A stretch of 64,000 nucleotides of DNA from Terrilactibacillus tamarindi (GTDB lineage Bacteria; Bacillota; Bacilli; Bacillales; Sporolactobacillaceae): positions 50,265 to 114,264 of the forward strand of contig NZ_WNHB01000009.1 of assembly GCF_009718825.1 (NCBI RefSeq), in the 5' to 3' direction. Of the stretch, positions 36,256 to 44,425 are shown piece by piece. The translations under genes were made by a program, and so were the position numbers. Below the pieces are notes generated by a model. It did no database searches. It had not been told where the DNA came from and worked only from the letters and a program-made list of their open reading frames with translations. Numbering within the stretch: the stretch's first letter is position 1; each line of letters starts with the position of its first letter.

Positions 36256-36786
36256 ATGAGAAAACTAATTGTCTCTTCAGCGTTAGTCGTATCATTACTA
36301 ACAGCAGCAACTCCGACTTTTGCTTACACAGTTAAAAGTGGGGATACAATGACGAAAATTGCAACGGATAATGGTATGGCTCTACAAGATCTGTCAAAAG
36401 CTAACCCACAAATACAAGATTTAAATTCTATTTTCGTTGGTCAACAAATAAACTTAAACGGTTTAAATACTAGTACTGAGGAAACAACTAGCCAAAAGGT
36501 AGACTCAAACTTCAAGCCATTTACGGCTACCGCTTATTCAATGGGGACTGTAACGGCAACGGGAACTAAAGTAGCACAAGGAAGAACCATAGCCGTTGAC
36601 CCTAACGTAATTCCATTAGGATCAAAAGTAGAGATTAAGAGTGATATTCCAGGAGTTTCAGGTATTTATACGGCTGAAGATACAGGATCAGCAGTTAAAG
36701 GAAATAAGATTGATATATATATGAATACATATGATCAATGTGTTCAATTCGGTTTAAGAGATATTCAATTAAGAGTGTTAGATTAA
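36256..36786 (+). CDS. Secreted LysM-3D domain cell-wall protein (YocH-like)
   Basis: This 176-residue secreted protein has a signal peptide (1-23, cleavage after TFA) and a LysM peptidoglycan-binding domain at ~24-68 (YTVKSGDTMTKIATDNGM). A linker and a C-terminal 3D domain at ~88-175 follow, with the three aspartates D115, D142 and D153. The 3D fold is shared with MltA and Rpf-type wall lytic enzymes, so this is probably a muralytic or autolysin-like protein. It resembles B. subtilis YocH but with one LysM instead of two. A WalR box upstream fits control by the wall-homeostasis WalRK system. A terminator follows at once. Confidence 0.88.
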   Translation: MRKLIVSSALVVSLLTAATPTFAYTVKSGDTMTKIATDNGMALQDLSKANPQIQDLNSIFVGQQINLNGLNTSTEETTSQKVDSNFKPFTATAYSMGTVTATGTKVAQGRTIAVDPNVIPLGSKVEIKSDIPGVSGIYTAEDTGSAVKGNKIDIYMNTYDQCVQFGLRDIQLRVLD

Positions 36787-36787
36787 T

Positions 36788-36815
36788 AGGGACCTATTTG
36801 GTCTCTATTTTTTTC
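36788..36815 (+). terminator. Intrinsic terminator
   Basis: AGGGACC-TATTT-GGTCTCT followed by ATTTTTTTT lies immediately after the YocH-like gene. Confidence 0.8.
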
Positions 36816-36957
36816 TCTCATATTCCCAAGTGCTATGCGTTTGGCTAGGATGCATTCCACAATAGAAGTTACTCCGGCCTTCATCTTATTATAAAAAGCC
36901 CTAATTGTTGTAGCTGTATGGAAAGATACCTCCGCCTTGGTCTGATTCATTAGCATT

Positions 36958-37455
36958 TTAACTCTTCAATTTATTCTCTAAGTACTCCGATACCCATACA
37001 CAATATTGGTTGTCATTTATTGGAAATACATTGGTCTCATAAGGGAGTGGGATCCATGAAATAATCGCAACAATGTTGGAAAGTTGTCTTAACAAATCCA
37101 CCTCATCTTCTGAACGAATACAGACGATTTTATCGTAATTTTTTTGTTTATAACCTTCAATAAGAAGAATATCAATGTCTGTCAATTGATAAATAGCCAT
37201 CCAATCTAGCTGAACATTTGTACTGAACGTTAACAATCCTCCTCCCGAAACACCTGAGAGGACTGATCCTGCCTGCAACAGACGTGTAGAATCTTTATCT
37301 TCAGGAAGAAGTGGCGTACCTCCATGCCCATGATGCTTAAACGAACCGGCCTTATATCCTTTTTTGGTTAAATAACGAAGAATGTTTCCTGCAACTGTGG
37401 TTTTCCCACTATTTTGATAGCCTACAACTTGTAAAACCAGTGGTTCAGTTTTCAA
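36958..37455 (-). CDS. mobB: Molybdopterin-guanine dinucleotide biosynthesis protein B
   Basis: This ~165-residue P-loop GTPase-like protein has Walker A GYQNSGKTTV near the start, FKHHGHGG (a MobB hallmark), DSTRLLQAGS, and LIEGYKQKNYDKI. MobB assists MobA in adding GMP to molybdopterin. The TTG at 37455 is 7 nt from GGAGG, while the ATG at 37470 lies within the ribosome site, so TTG is favoured. It is the last gene of the nitrate/Moco island, separated from mobA by a repeat fragment. Confidence 0.88.
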   Translation of the reverse strand: MKTEPLVLQVVGYQNSGKTTVAGNILRYLTKKGYKAGSFKHHGHGGTPLLPEDKDSTRLLQAGSVLSGVSGGGLLTFSTNVQLDWMAIYQLTDIDILLIEGYKQKNYDKIVCIRSEDEVDLLRQLSNIVAIISWIPLPYETNVFPINDNQYCVWVSEYLENKLKS

Positions 37456-37493
37456 CGATTCACCTCCCATTCCTTTTTTTAAAGAGATCCCAT

Positions 37494-37512
37494 GCTGTTA
37501 AGGCGGGATAAA
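37494..37512 (+). repeat. Terminal fragment of bcr1-like repeat
   Basis: Only GTTAAGGCGGGATAAA, the 3' end of the element, remains between mobA and mobB. Confidence 0.5.
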
Positions 37513-37523
37513 GATTTCACCCG

Positions 37524-38117
37524 CTACAATTCAAGTAAATGGTTATAGTCATTTTTTGTATTAATATTTATAAAAGATGTGTCCTCAATGGACAATGTTT
37601 TAACAGAGACATAGAGTACATTACATTGTTCCAATAATTCCATCATACTCTTCCTATTAGTCCTTAACTGACATTCAATTTTTTCTTTTACCCTGTGATG
37701 GTATAACCCGATCAATGGCTGCACACGTCCGTTGACGTATGGAACAACCACTTCGTGGGTTTTTTTCTCTTGAACCTGTTGAAGCAACATCGAGACTATT
37801 CTGGAAGTAATCAAAGGAACATCACATGGAAGGACAAAATACCAACACGTTTTTGTACTCTCCATGACTGTTAAGATGCCAGACAGTGGTCCTTGTCCTT
37901 TATACGGTTCCTTATCCTTCATTACTCTCATGTTCTTCAGCTGATGCAATTGTGGAAGGTGACTGACGATGGTTACATCATTTACGAAAGGTTGTAGTGC
38001 CTGTATAGAATATGTAATTAGCGATTTTCCACGCCAAGTGACCAATGCCTTTGGTTCTCCAAAACGACGCGAACGTCCTCCCGCAAGAATAATACCTGTT
38101 ACATCTTTTTTATTCAT
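37524..38117 (-). CDS. mobA: Molybdenum cofactor guanylyltransferase
   Basis: This 197-residue nucleotidyltransferase has the signature ILAGGRSRRFGEPKAL at 10-25, GQGPLSGI and VLPCDVPLI. MobA transfers GMP from GTP to molybdopterin to give the bis-MGD cofactor needed by assimilatory nitrate reductase. The ATG at 38117 begins the conserved region and has GGAGGCGG upstream; the longer frame to 38216 overlaps moeA. It lies 49 bp after moeA and upstream of mobB. Confidence 0.9.
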   Translation of the reverse strand: MNKKDVTGIILAGGRSRRFGEPKALVTWRGKSLITYSIQALQPFVNDVTIVSHLPQLHQLKNMRVMKDKEPYKGQGPLSGILTVMESTKTCWYFVLPCDVPLITSRIVSMLLQQVQEKKTHEVVVPYVNGRVQPLIGLYHHRVKEKIECQLRTNRKSMMELLEQCNVLYVSVKTLSIEDTSFININTKNDYNHLLEL

Positions 38118-38166
38118 CCTTGTTTCCGCCTCCAAACAAACCGGTTGAATGATCGAGTCTATTAAT

Positions 38167-39432
38167 TTACAACCATGTTTCATTCCCTTCCTTATCTTCC
38201 AATAACAACACATCAACTAAACTGCCTGCTGAATATCCTTTTGTACCGGCTTGTAAAACGATGAAACTATTAGATTCCAATAGTGAGGACACCATATTCG
38301 ACTTATCTTTTCCGGAAGGTTCCACGTAGATCTTTCCATCACAGAAAGAAATCTTCCCACGTACAAAACGCGTCACGGGACTTGGTTTTGGAAAATCTTT
38401 ATGTAAAATGGCTTGTGTTCTTTTTATAAAAGGCTTTGACTGGCCAAGCATCATCTTAATAACGGGCCTAGCAAAAAGCTCAAAGCCAACATAACATGCA
38501 GCAGGGTTCCCTGAAAGTCCAATGAGAAGTTTGTTATGAATCACTGCTGCGGAGGTGATGCTTCCTGGACGCATCGCGATCTTATTAAATAGAACTTTTG
38601 CACCCAGTTCTTTGTAAATCCTTGGCATGTCGTCATCATCACCGACCGAGATACCTCCCGTTGTAATGACCACATCAGTTTCATTTAGGACATTTCTAAT
38701 CTTTTCAATTGCGTTGTCAAGCTGATTTCCTATCTGTCCATAGTTGTGTGGATCCATTCGACACCTATTGCATTGAGCAATTAGCATATAAGTGTTACTA
38801 TTACGAACCTTCCCAAACTGAAGAGGCTCCTCCAGATTGGATAAATTGTTCCCTGCTGCGATGATTCCAACTTTCGGCTTTCGTGTAACCGTGATGTTAT
38901 TGTATCCAAAAGTGGCAAGTGATGCGATAATACCTGGATTTAACACGGTGCCTTTCTTTACGAGTAGCTGGTTCTCCTTTATATCTTCCCCAATTTGGCT
39001 GACATTTTCTCCTTTAGATACTGGACGTCTGATTTCTATATACTTTTCCCCTGGTTTCTCTACAACTTTAGCACGTTCAGTCATGATGACCGAATCAGCA
39101 CCATTTGGCAAAGGTGAACCTGTCATAACTTTTACAGCCTGTCCCTCTTTGATCGTTCCGCTCCACTCATTCTCTCTTCCAACTGTTCCAACAATCTCGA
39201 GAAAAACAGAGTGACCTTTTTCCGCTTTACTCGTGCTCATAGAGGGAATAGCATAGCCGTCGTATGGTGACCGAGTATACGATGGAATCGGATGCGTTGC
39301 GTAGAGATCATTGGCTAGCACTCTTCCGAAACTGTCTTCTAAATGAATCGTCTCGTTTGATAATTGCTTTGATACAGCCGCCAATTTCTGAACAGCCTCT
39401 TCCACTGGAATGGGTTTACGAGTAAGAACCAA
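38167..39432 (-). CDS. moeA: Molybdopterin molybdenumtransferase, paralogue 1
   Basis: This is a ~421-residue MoeA. It has the N-terminal IPVEEAVQKL, TRSPYDGYAI, VMTGSPLPNGADSVIM, the active-site region TTGGISVGDDDDMPRIY, and IAMRPGS...GLSGNPAACYVGFE. It inserts molybdate into adenylylated molybdopterin. The start is probably TTG 39432, 7 nt after GAGGTG; the ATG at 39447 overlaps that site. A second moeA lies at 43095-44360. The DDDD in its loop differs from the DFDYMP of the second copy, which may mark a difference in activity. Confidence 0.9.
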   Translation of the reverse strand: MVLTRKPIPVEEAVQKLAAVSKQLSNETIHLEDSFGRVLANDLYATHPIPSYTRSPYDGYAIPSMSTSKAEKGHSVFLEIVGTVGRENEWSGTIKEGQAVKVMTGSPLPNGADSVIMTERAKVVEKPGEKYIEIRRPVSKGENVSQIGEDIKENQLLVKKGTVLNPGIIASLATFGYNNITVTRKPKVGIIAAGNNLSNLEEPLQFGKVRNSNTYMLIAQCNRCRMDPHNYGQIGNQLDNAIEKIRNVLNETDVVITTGGISVGDDDDMPRIYKELGAKVLFNKIAMRPGSITSAAVIHNKLLIGLSGNPAACYVGFELFARPVIKMMLGQSKPFIKRTQAILHKDFPKPSPVTRFVRGKISFCDGKIYVEPSGKDKSNMVSSLLESNSFIVLQAGTKGYSAGSLVDVLLLEDKEGNETWL

Positions 39433-39512
39433 AATACGACACCTCATTCTTTCGTTTTAATTTAAAAAAACAGCAGTGTTACAAGTTCTGTAATATCGAA
39501 TTTGATGATTTT

Positions 39513-40310
39513 TTAATTTAAAATAGTAAAACCATACTTTTGAAATATTTGAAGGGCACCCTTTGTTTGTAAAAAGTTAAAAAAGGCTTCGGCTTCCTTT
39601 TTATGTTTTGTTGTTTTGATGACTCCAAGGGGATAAATAATAGCACCATGCGTCTTAGTTGGTGCCGATTTTACTATTTCCACTTTATCCGATTGCTTAG
39701 CATCTGTTTCATAAACCAACCCCGCATCCACATTCGTTGTTTCCACATAAGTTAAAACTTGACGTACATCTTTCGCATAAACCATTTTGCTTTTCAATCC
39801 ATTCCATAGTTTTAACGTCGTTAATGTTTGTTTGGCATAGGTCCCTGCAGGTACTGAGTCTGGCGTCCCGATGGCTAATCGATGAACCTTTGGACTAGTG
39901 AGCTTATTGAAATCATGCAACTTATTAGAGGATTCCTTTGACGTGATCAGGACTAATTGATTTCCTAACACATTTTTCTTTTTTTTGATCAATCCCCGAT
40001 CAACTAATTCTCTAAAATTGTCTTCATCTGCAGAAAAAAAGAGATCAACAGGAGCCCCCTCACGAATTTGTTGTTTCAGTGTGCCCGAACCACCAAAATT
40101 AAAGACGACTTCCATATGGGTTTGTTTTTTATCATATTGTTTCCGAATAGTTTGTAAAGCGTCCTGGAGACTAGCAGCAGCTGATAGGGTAATGGTCACC
40201 TTCTTATGAACGTTGTCATCATCTTGATGTTTTGTGCTACTAGCCGAACAACCCGATGATATTATGAGTATGAAACAAACAAATAGGTAACAGCTATATC
40301 GCACTCCCAC
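39513..40310 (-). CDS. modA: Molybdate-binding lipoprotein (ABC transporter)
   Basis: This 265-residue extracytoplasmic solute-binding protein has a hydrophobic signal and a lipobox-like ISSGC with lipidated C21. Mature ModA motifs are ITLSAAASLQDAL, FNFGGSGTLKQQI and GAPVDLFFSADEDN. It captures molybdate at the outer membrane face and hands it to ModB. The start is GTG. It lies between moaC and moeA rather than beside modB, so the transport genes are split by moaBEDC. Confidence 0.9.
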   Translation of the reverse strand: MGVRYSCYLFVCFILIISSGCSASSTKHQDDDNVHKKVTITLSAAASLQDALQTIRKQYDKKQTHMEVVFNFGGSGTLKQQIREGAPVDLFFSADEDNFRELVDRGLIKKKKNVLGNQLVLITSKESSNKLHDFNKLTSPKVHRLAIGTPDSVPAGTYAKQTLTTLKLWNGLKSKMVYAKDVRQVLTYVETTNVDAGLVYETDAKQSDKVEIVKSAPTKTHGAIIYPLGVIKTTKHKKEAEAFFNFLQTKGALQIFQKYGFTILN

Positions 40311-40393
40311 ATTTCCCTTCTTTCGATTTTTAAACAGTTTGATTTGCTACTTGAGTCAAATCTGATGATGTTAAATGGTTACTTAAGATTGGC

Positions 40394-40882
40394 TCATTCA
40401 CTTTTCCTTTTATAGGTTCCACTTTTACCACCTGTCTTTTCTAATAAATAAGTTGGACCGATCGTCATATTACGATCAATCGCTTTACACATATCATAAA
40501 TGGTTAGTGCACAAACAGAAGCTGAGGTTAAAGCTTCCATTTCCACACCCGTGTTTCCCTTTGTCTTTACAACGGAGTAAATCATCAATTCATAACGATC
40601 TTTATCTACTTTCCATTGAAACGTGATATTAATTCCAGTTAAAGGTAATGGATGACACATTGGAATGATATCTGATGTTTTTTTAGCCGCCATAATGCCA
40701 GCTATTTGAGCAACAGAGAGTACGTCCCCTTTTTTAACTTGACCATCGGTTATCTTTCTGTAGACTTCTTCCGATACTAGAATACTCGACTGAGCTTGGG
40801 CAATTCGTATGGTCTCTTTTTTTTCCGATACATCAACCATCCTTGCATGACCTTGCTCATTAAAATGGGTAAATTCACTCAC
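40394..40882 (-). CDS. moaC: Cyclic pyranopterin monophosphate synthase
   Basis: This 162-residue MoaC has [29 protein letters not shown] and [20 protein letters not shown], all conserved core motifs. With MoaA it turns GTP into cyclic pyranopterin monophosphate, the first stage of molybdopterin synthesis. The start is GTG after GGAGACC. It follows moaD by 18 bp in the moaB-moaE-moaD-moaC order. Confidence 0.95.
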   Translation of the reverse strand: MSEFTHFNEQGHARMVDVSEKKETIRIAQAQSSILVSEEVYRKITDGQVKKGDVLSVAQIAGIMAAKKTSDIIPMCHPLPLTGINITFQWKVDKDRYELMIYSVVKTKGNTGVEMEALTSASVCALTIYDMCKAIDRNMTIGPTYLLEKTGGKSGTYKRKSE

Positions 40883-40900
40883 TTTGACGGTCTCCCTTCT

Positions 40901-41131
40901 TTATCCTCCACTGACCGGTGGAATAAGTGCAACGGTATCTCCTTCAGCAATGATGTCGGTCTCCGTGGCGTATTTTTCGTTGATGGCAATCATAACCCCC
41001 TGAGTGGGAAGTTTATATTGATTTTCCATCAACTCTTTAAATTCCTTTACGGTCAATTGTTTTTCACGTATAGCCAATTTTTCACTTCCAACCTGTTCAC
41101 GAAGGTGGGCAAATAATAAAACTTGAAACAT
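40901..41131 (-). CDS. moaD: Molybdopterin synthase sulfur carrier subunit
   Basis: This 76-residue ubiquitin-like protein ends in VSGG, the diglycine tail that is adenylylated by MoeB and thiocarboxylated. The ATG at 41131 follows AAAGGTGTG; the longer frame to 41206 overlaps moaE and is not favoured. It donates sulfur to precursor Z in complex with MoaE, whose gene ends 8 bp upstream. Confidence 0.9.
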   Translation of the reverse strand: MFQVLLFAHLREQVGSEKLAIREKQLTVKEFKELMENQYKLPTQGVMIAINEKYATETDIIAEGDTVALIPPVSGG

Positions 41132-41138
41132 TGACGTA

Positions 41139-41585
41139 TCACACCTTTGATTGATTTTCTGTGTAAGAAACAGTTCCCTCTTGATTGCCAATCCATAGAT
41201 CTCCATCTTCCCAATGTTCTTTTTTCCAAATAGGAACCAGCGTTTTTATTCGTTCAATCGCATAACGATTAGCCTCGTACGCATCTGACCGATGTGGTGA
41301 GGATACAGCGATAACGACGGCAATATCCCCTATATCCAAGTGTCCGATTCGATGAACAATAGCAGTTACTGTGCCGGGCCACTGCTTCTTTATTTCTTTA
41401 CCAATATTAGAAAGCATCTCTCGGGCCATTGGTTCATAGGCTTCGTATTCTAAATAAAGTGTCTTTTTATCTTGAGTCATCTCTCGAACGGTCCCAATGA
41501 ACGTGACAATGGCTCCGGCATTCCGGTGCTCTACTTGATTAATCACTTTTCCGATATCTATCGGGCGGCTGACAATGTCGAACAT
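41139..41585 (-). CDS. moaE: Molybdopterin synthase catalytic subunit
   Basis: This 148-residue MoaE has NAGAIVTFIGTVRE, LYLEYEAYEPMA, HRIGHLDIGDIAV and the active-site lysines in IWKKEHWEDG. It adds two sulfurs to cyclic pyranopterin monophosphate with MoaD as donor. The ATG follows AGGAGG. It is directly followed by moaD. Confidence 0.95.
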   Translation of the reverse strand: MFDIVSRPIDIGKVINQVEHRNAGAIVTFIGTVREMTQDKKTLYLEYEAYEPMAREMLSNIGKEIKKQWPGTVTAIVHRIGHLDIGDIAVVIAVSSPHRSDAYEANRYAIERIKTLVPIWKKEHWEDGDLWIGNQEGTVSYTENQSKV

Positions 41586-41655
41586 CTAGTTTCCTCCTCA
41601 CCATAGAGATTTTCATAATGTCTTATAAAAAGTATATGTTGTCCCACGGTATCAA

Positions 41656-42165
41656 TTAGTGTCGATTTAATTCCCAGATGACATGAGCCAACTCTGGAAG
41701 AATGAGTTTGTTCATCGCAAGGCGAACCGCTCCACTCGATCCAGGCATGGCAAAGATTACTTTATTTTGAACGGTTCCTGCAAGTGCACGACTCATTAAT
41801 GCGGCACTCCCAATGTCTTCTGTGTAACTGAGCATTCGAAATAATTCCCCAAACCCGACGATTTCTTTATCTATCATCGCTTTCACGGCCTCAATGGTCA
41901 CATCTCTTTTTGTAATCCCTGTTCCACCATTCATTAAAATAGCTTGCGTCTGTTCATCTCTACATCCCCAGCGTATCGCTTGTTGAATCATTTCTTTCTC
42001 ATCTTTGACGATATGATAAGCCGACACACTAAACCCTTGTTTCTCTATTAAATCGATGATCAAAGCCCCACTTTTATCCGTTTCTGTCGTACGCGTATCG
42101 GAAATCGTGATGACCTGGCACCTTATGCGCTGGTCAGCTTGTCTCTTATGTTCCTGAACACTCAT
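41656..42165 (-). CDS. moaB: Molybdopterin adenylyltransferase-type protein
   Basis: This 169-residue protein of the MoaB/MogA fold has ITISDTRTTETDKSG, the substrate-binding NGGTGITKRDVTIEA, and AMPGSSGAVRLAM. It adenylylates molybdopterin before molybdate insertion by MoeA. The spacing to modB upstream (28 bp) and moaE downstream (70 bp) fits one operon. Confidence 0.92.
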   Translation of the reverse strand: MSVQEHKRQADQRIRCQVITISDTRTTETDKSGALIIDLIEKQGFSVSAYHIVKDEKEMIQQAIRWGCRDEQTQAILMNGGTGITKRDVTIEAVKAMIDKEIVGFGELFRMLSYTEDIGSAALMSRALAGTVQNKVIFAMPGSSGAVRLAMNKLILPELAHVIWELNRH

Positions 42166-42193
42166 CTATCTCACCACCATAGAAAATTGAAAG

Positions 42194-42853
42194 TTAACGT
42201 ATTTTTGAGCTGGCTGCTAGTAACAAGAAGGAGATCAACACACTTGCTAACACCCAACCCCACATTTTCAACAGATCGCCAGCGTCATAAGCCGTGTAGA
42301 CAGCCATGGAAAGTGTCTGTGTTTTCCCGGGTATATTCCCTGCGACCATTAATGTGGCGCCGAACTCTCCTAGTGCTCGTGTGAAGCTTAAAATAAAACC
42401 CGATAGCAGTGTTTTCGAGCATAATGGTAACTCAATTTTTAAAAACGATGTCCATTGATTCGCTCCGTCTACCAATGATGCTTCTATGATTTCCTTATCA
42501 ATCGATAGAAAGCCCGATGTTGCGGTTTGGTACATTAAAGGAAAAGCGACGACAGCTGAAGCCACCACAGCCCCTTGCCAAGTAAACAACAACGTATGAG
42601 AAAATAGCCATTCTGTTATCCTGCCGAACACACTTTGATTCCCCAATAAAGTAATTAGCAAAAGGCCAATCACTGTCGGAGGTAACACAAGAGGTAGCAT
42701 GAGAACTGTCTCTACAACGGTTTTTCCTCTAAATGTTTGATTTACCATCAGTCGAGCGATCAACACACCAGTTATGAAAACGATAATCCCTGCGACCACA
42801 CTAACTTTAAGGGTAACTCCAACAGGCAGCCAAAAATCGATCAATTTACTCAT
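42194..42853 (-). CDS. modB: Molybdate ABC transporter permease
   Basis: This 219-residue membrane protein has five to six helices and the permease EAA loop ATSGFLSIDKEIIEASLVDG. It also has LPLVLPPTVIGLLLI and FTRALGEFGATLMVAG, typical of ModB. Starts possible are ATG 42853 and TTG 42844; the latter is better spaced from AAAGGA. No modC ATPase gene is present in the island, so the transporter must borrow an ATPase from elsewhere or use a distant modC. Confidence 0.92.
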   Translation of the reverse strand: MSKLIDFWLPVGVTLKVSVVAGIIVFITGVLIARLMVNQTFRGKTVVETVLMLPLVLPPTVIGLLLITLLGNQSVFGRITEWLFSHTLLFTWQGAVVASAVVAFPLMYQTATSGFLSIDKEIIEASLVDGANQWTSFLKIELPLCSKTLLSGFILSFTRALGEFGATLMVAGNIPGKTQTLSMAVYTAYDAGDLLKMWGWVLASVLISFLLLAASSKIR

Positions 42854-42889
42854 TCCTTTTGTTACGCCAATTTTTATCTTTTAGTGCGT

Positions 42890-43031
42890 GTTCAAAAAGG
42901 TGACAAATTAGAAGCAAGAAGGTCAAGGCGGCGCCGTTTTGAGGACCGGAATGTAGGTTTTTACTACATGAGGACCGGAAAAACAAGCCAACGCCGAGAT
43001 TCGTAGCTTATCATTTGGTGACTTTTTGAAC
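42890..43031. mobile_element. MITE-like element with ~15-bp terminal inverted repeats
   Basis: The left end GTTCAAAAAGGTGACAAATT and the right end (inverted) GTTCAAAAAGTCACCAAATG are near-identical over the first 20 bases. The 142-bp interior carries two GAGGACCGGAA words around a GTAGGTTTTTACTAC palindrome and has no coding frame. It fills the modB/moeA gap. No target duplication is clear. Confidence 0.6.
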
Positions 43032-43094
43032 AACCCCTTTTAGTCTCAACATTTTTCATTTAAATACTCTATTAAAAACAGTTAACCTTATTTC

Positions 43095-44360
43095 TTAACA
43101 GGACCATTCACTGTCTTGACTTTCTTCACATAATAAGAGCACATCGATTTCCTCACCTCGAGTAAATCCCTCAGATCGACCAGGTAATACAGACAGGGCA
43201 TTCGCTTCGACAAGAGACGAGATCATATTGGGTTTATCCAGGCCCGTGGGGGATGCGATCAGTCCATTTTCATTAAAGAATACATGGCTCCTCACAAAAC
43301 GGGTAAATGGATTGGACGGGAAATCTGCCATTAACCTAGCTCTTGTTTTCTTTAAGAATGGCTTTGACGAATTTAAGTAGGTTTGAATGACCGGTCGTAC
43401 AAAGAGTTCAAACCCTACATAACAAGATGAAGGATTACCGGATAAACCAAACAATAATTTTCCGTTGAGTTCAGCAACGGTCGTGACACTCCCCGGACGC
43501 ATCGCGATTTTGTTAAATAGGACCCGGGCCCCAAGCTTTCGATAGATTGCCGGCATATAATCAAAATCACCAACGGATACACCGCCCGTTGTAATAAGAA
43601 AGTCAAATCGTTCGAGTGCCTGTGAAATGGATTGATAACATTCTGCAAATTTATCAGCTAATTTGCCTAAATCATGCGGCTGCCCACCTGCACGCTCAAT
43701 TTGTGCTTGAATCATTTGTCCGTTGCTGTTTCGAATTTTACCCGGAACAATCGGCTCGTCTATTTCTAAGAGTTCGGTTCCAGTCGTATAGATGCCAATT
43801 TCCGGCTTTTTTATCACCTTCACTTTGGCATATCCGAATGTCGATAGAACCGCTCGAACACCTGGGTTAATAGATGTTCCTTTAGTCAAGAGAACGGTCC
43901 CTTGTTTGACATCTTCACCTTTATAAGTCATATTTTCGCCTGCAGCAACTGGTTTCGTAATCGAAATAAATGGATGACCATTTTTTTCATACTCTTCTGT
44001 AGACTCGAACATCACAACCGCATTGCACTGATCCGGAATCTGAGCACCCGTCATAATCCGTACTGCTTGAAAATCATTGACTTCTTTAGATCCAATGAAA
44101 CCAGCACCAACCTCTTCAATCACTTCAAATTCCACAGGATTGCTAAGACTTGCTTTCAGTGAATCCTTTGCTATTATGGCATAACCATCATAACGGGATC
44201 GATGAAAATGAGGAACATCATGATCGGCTACCACATCTTCCCCTAAATACCTGCCATAGGTCTCTTCAAGAGAAATGGTTTCCGATGGCCCATTATAGGC
44301 ATAGTTCATTACTTTTTGAACTGCTTCACTTACCGGTATCGGTGTTCTTCTTTCTACCAT
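43095..44360 (-). CDS. moeA: Molybdopterin molybdenumtransferase, paralogue 2
   Basis: This 421-residue MoeA has IPVSEAVQKVM, FHRSRYDGYAI, IMTGAQIPDQCNAVVM, the canonical TTGGVSVGDFDYMPAIYR, and GLSGNPSSCYVGFE. It performs the same reaction as the copy at 38.2-39.4 kb and is closely similar in length and motif order. The ATG follows GGAAAG. It lies 65 bp after moeB. The aspartate-rich loop is the standard form, so this is probably the main catalytic copy. Confidence 0.92.
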   Translation of the reverse strand: MVERRTPIPVSEAVQKVMNYAYNGPSETISLEETYGRYLGEDVVADHDVPHFHRSRYDGYAIIAKDSLKASLSNPVEFEVIEEVGAGFIGSKEVNDFQAVRIMTGAQIPDQCNAVVMFESTEEYEKNGHPFISITKPVAAGENMTYKGEDVKQGTVLLTKGTSINPGVRAVLSTFGYAKVKVIKKPEIGIYTTGTELLEIDEPIVPGKIRNSNGQMIQAQIERAGGQPHDLGKLADKFAECYQSISQALERFDFLITTGGVSVGDFDYMPAIYRKLGARVLFNKIAMRPGSVTTVAELNGKLLFGLSGNPSSCYVGFELFVRPVIQTYLNSSKPFLKKTRARLMADFPSNPFTRFVRSHVFFNENGLIASPTGLDKPNMISSLVEANALSVLPGRSEGFTRGEEIDVLLLCEESQDSEWSC

Positions 44361-44425
44361 GTGTTGTTTCTTTCCTTTCCCAATTGACTATACTTACCCG
44401 TCATAATTCCCGGGTGATAGGTCTA

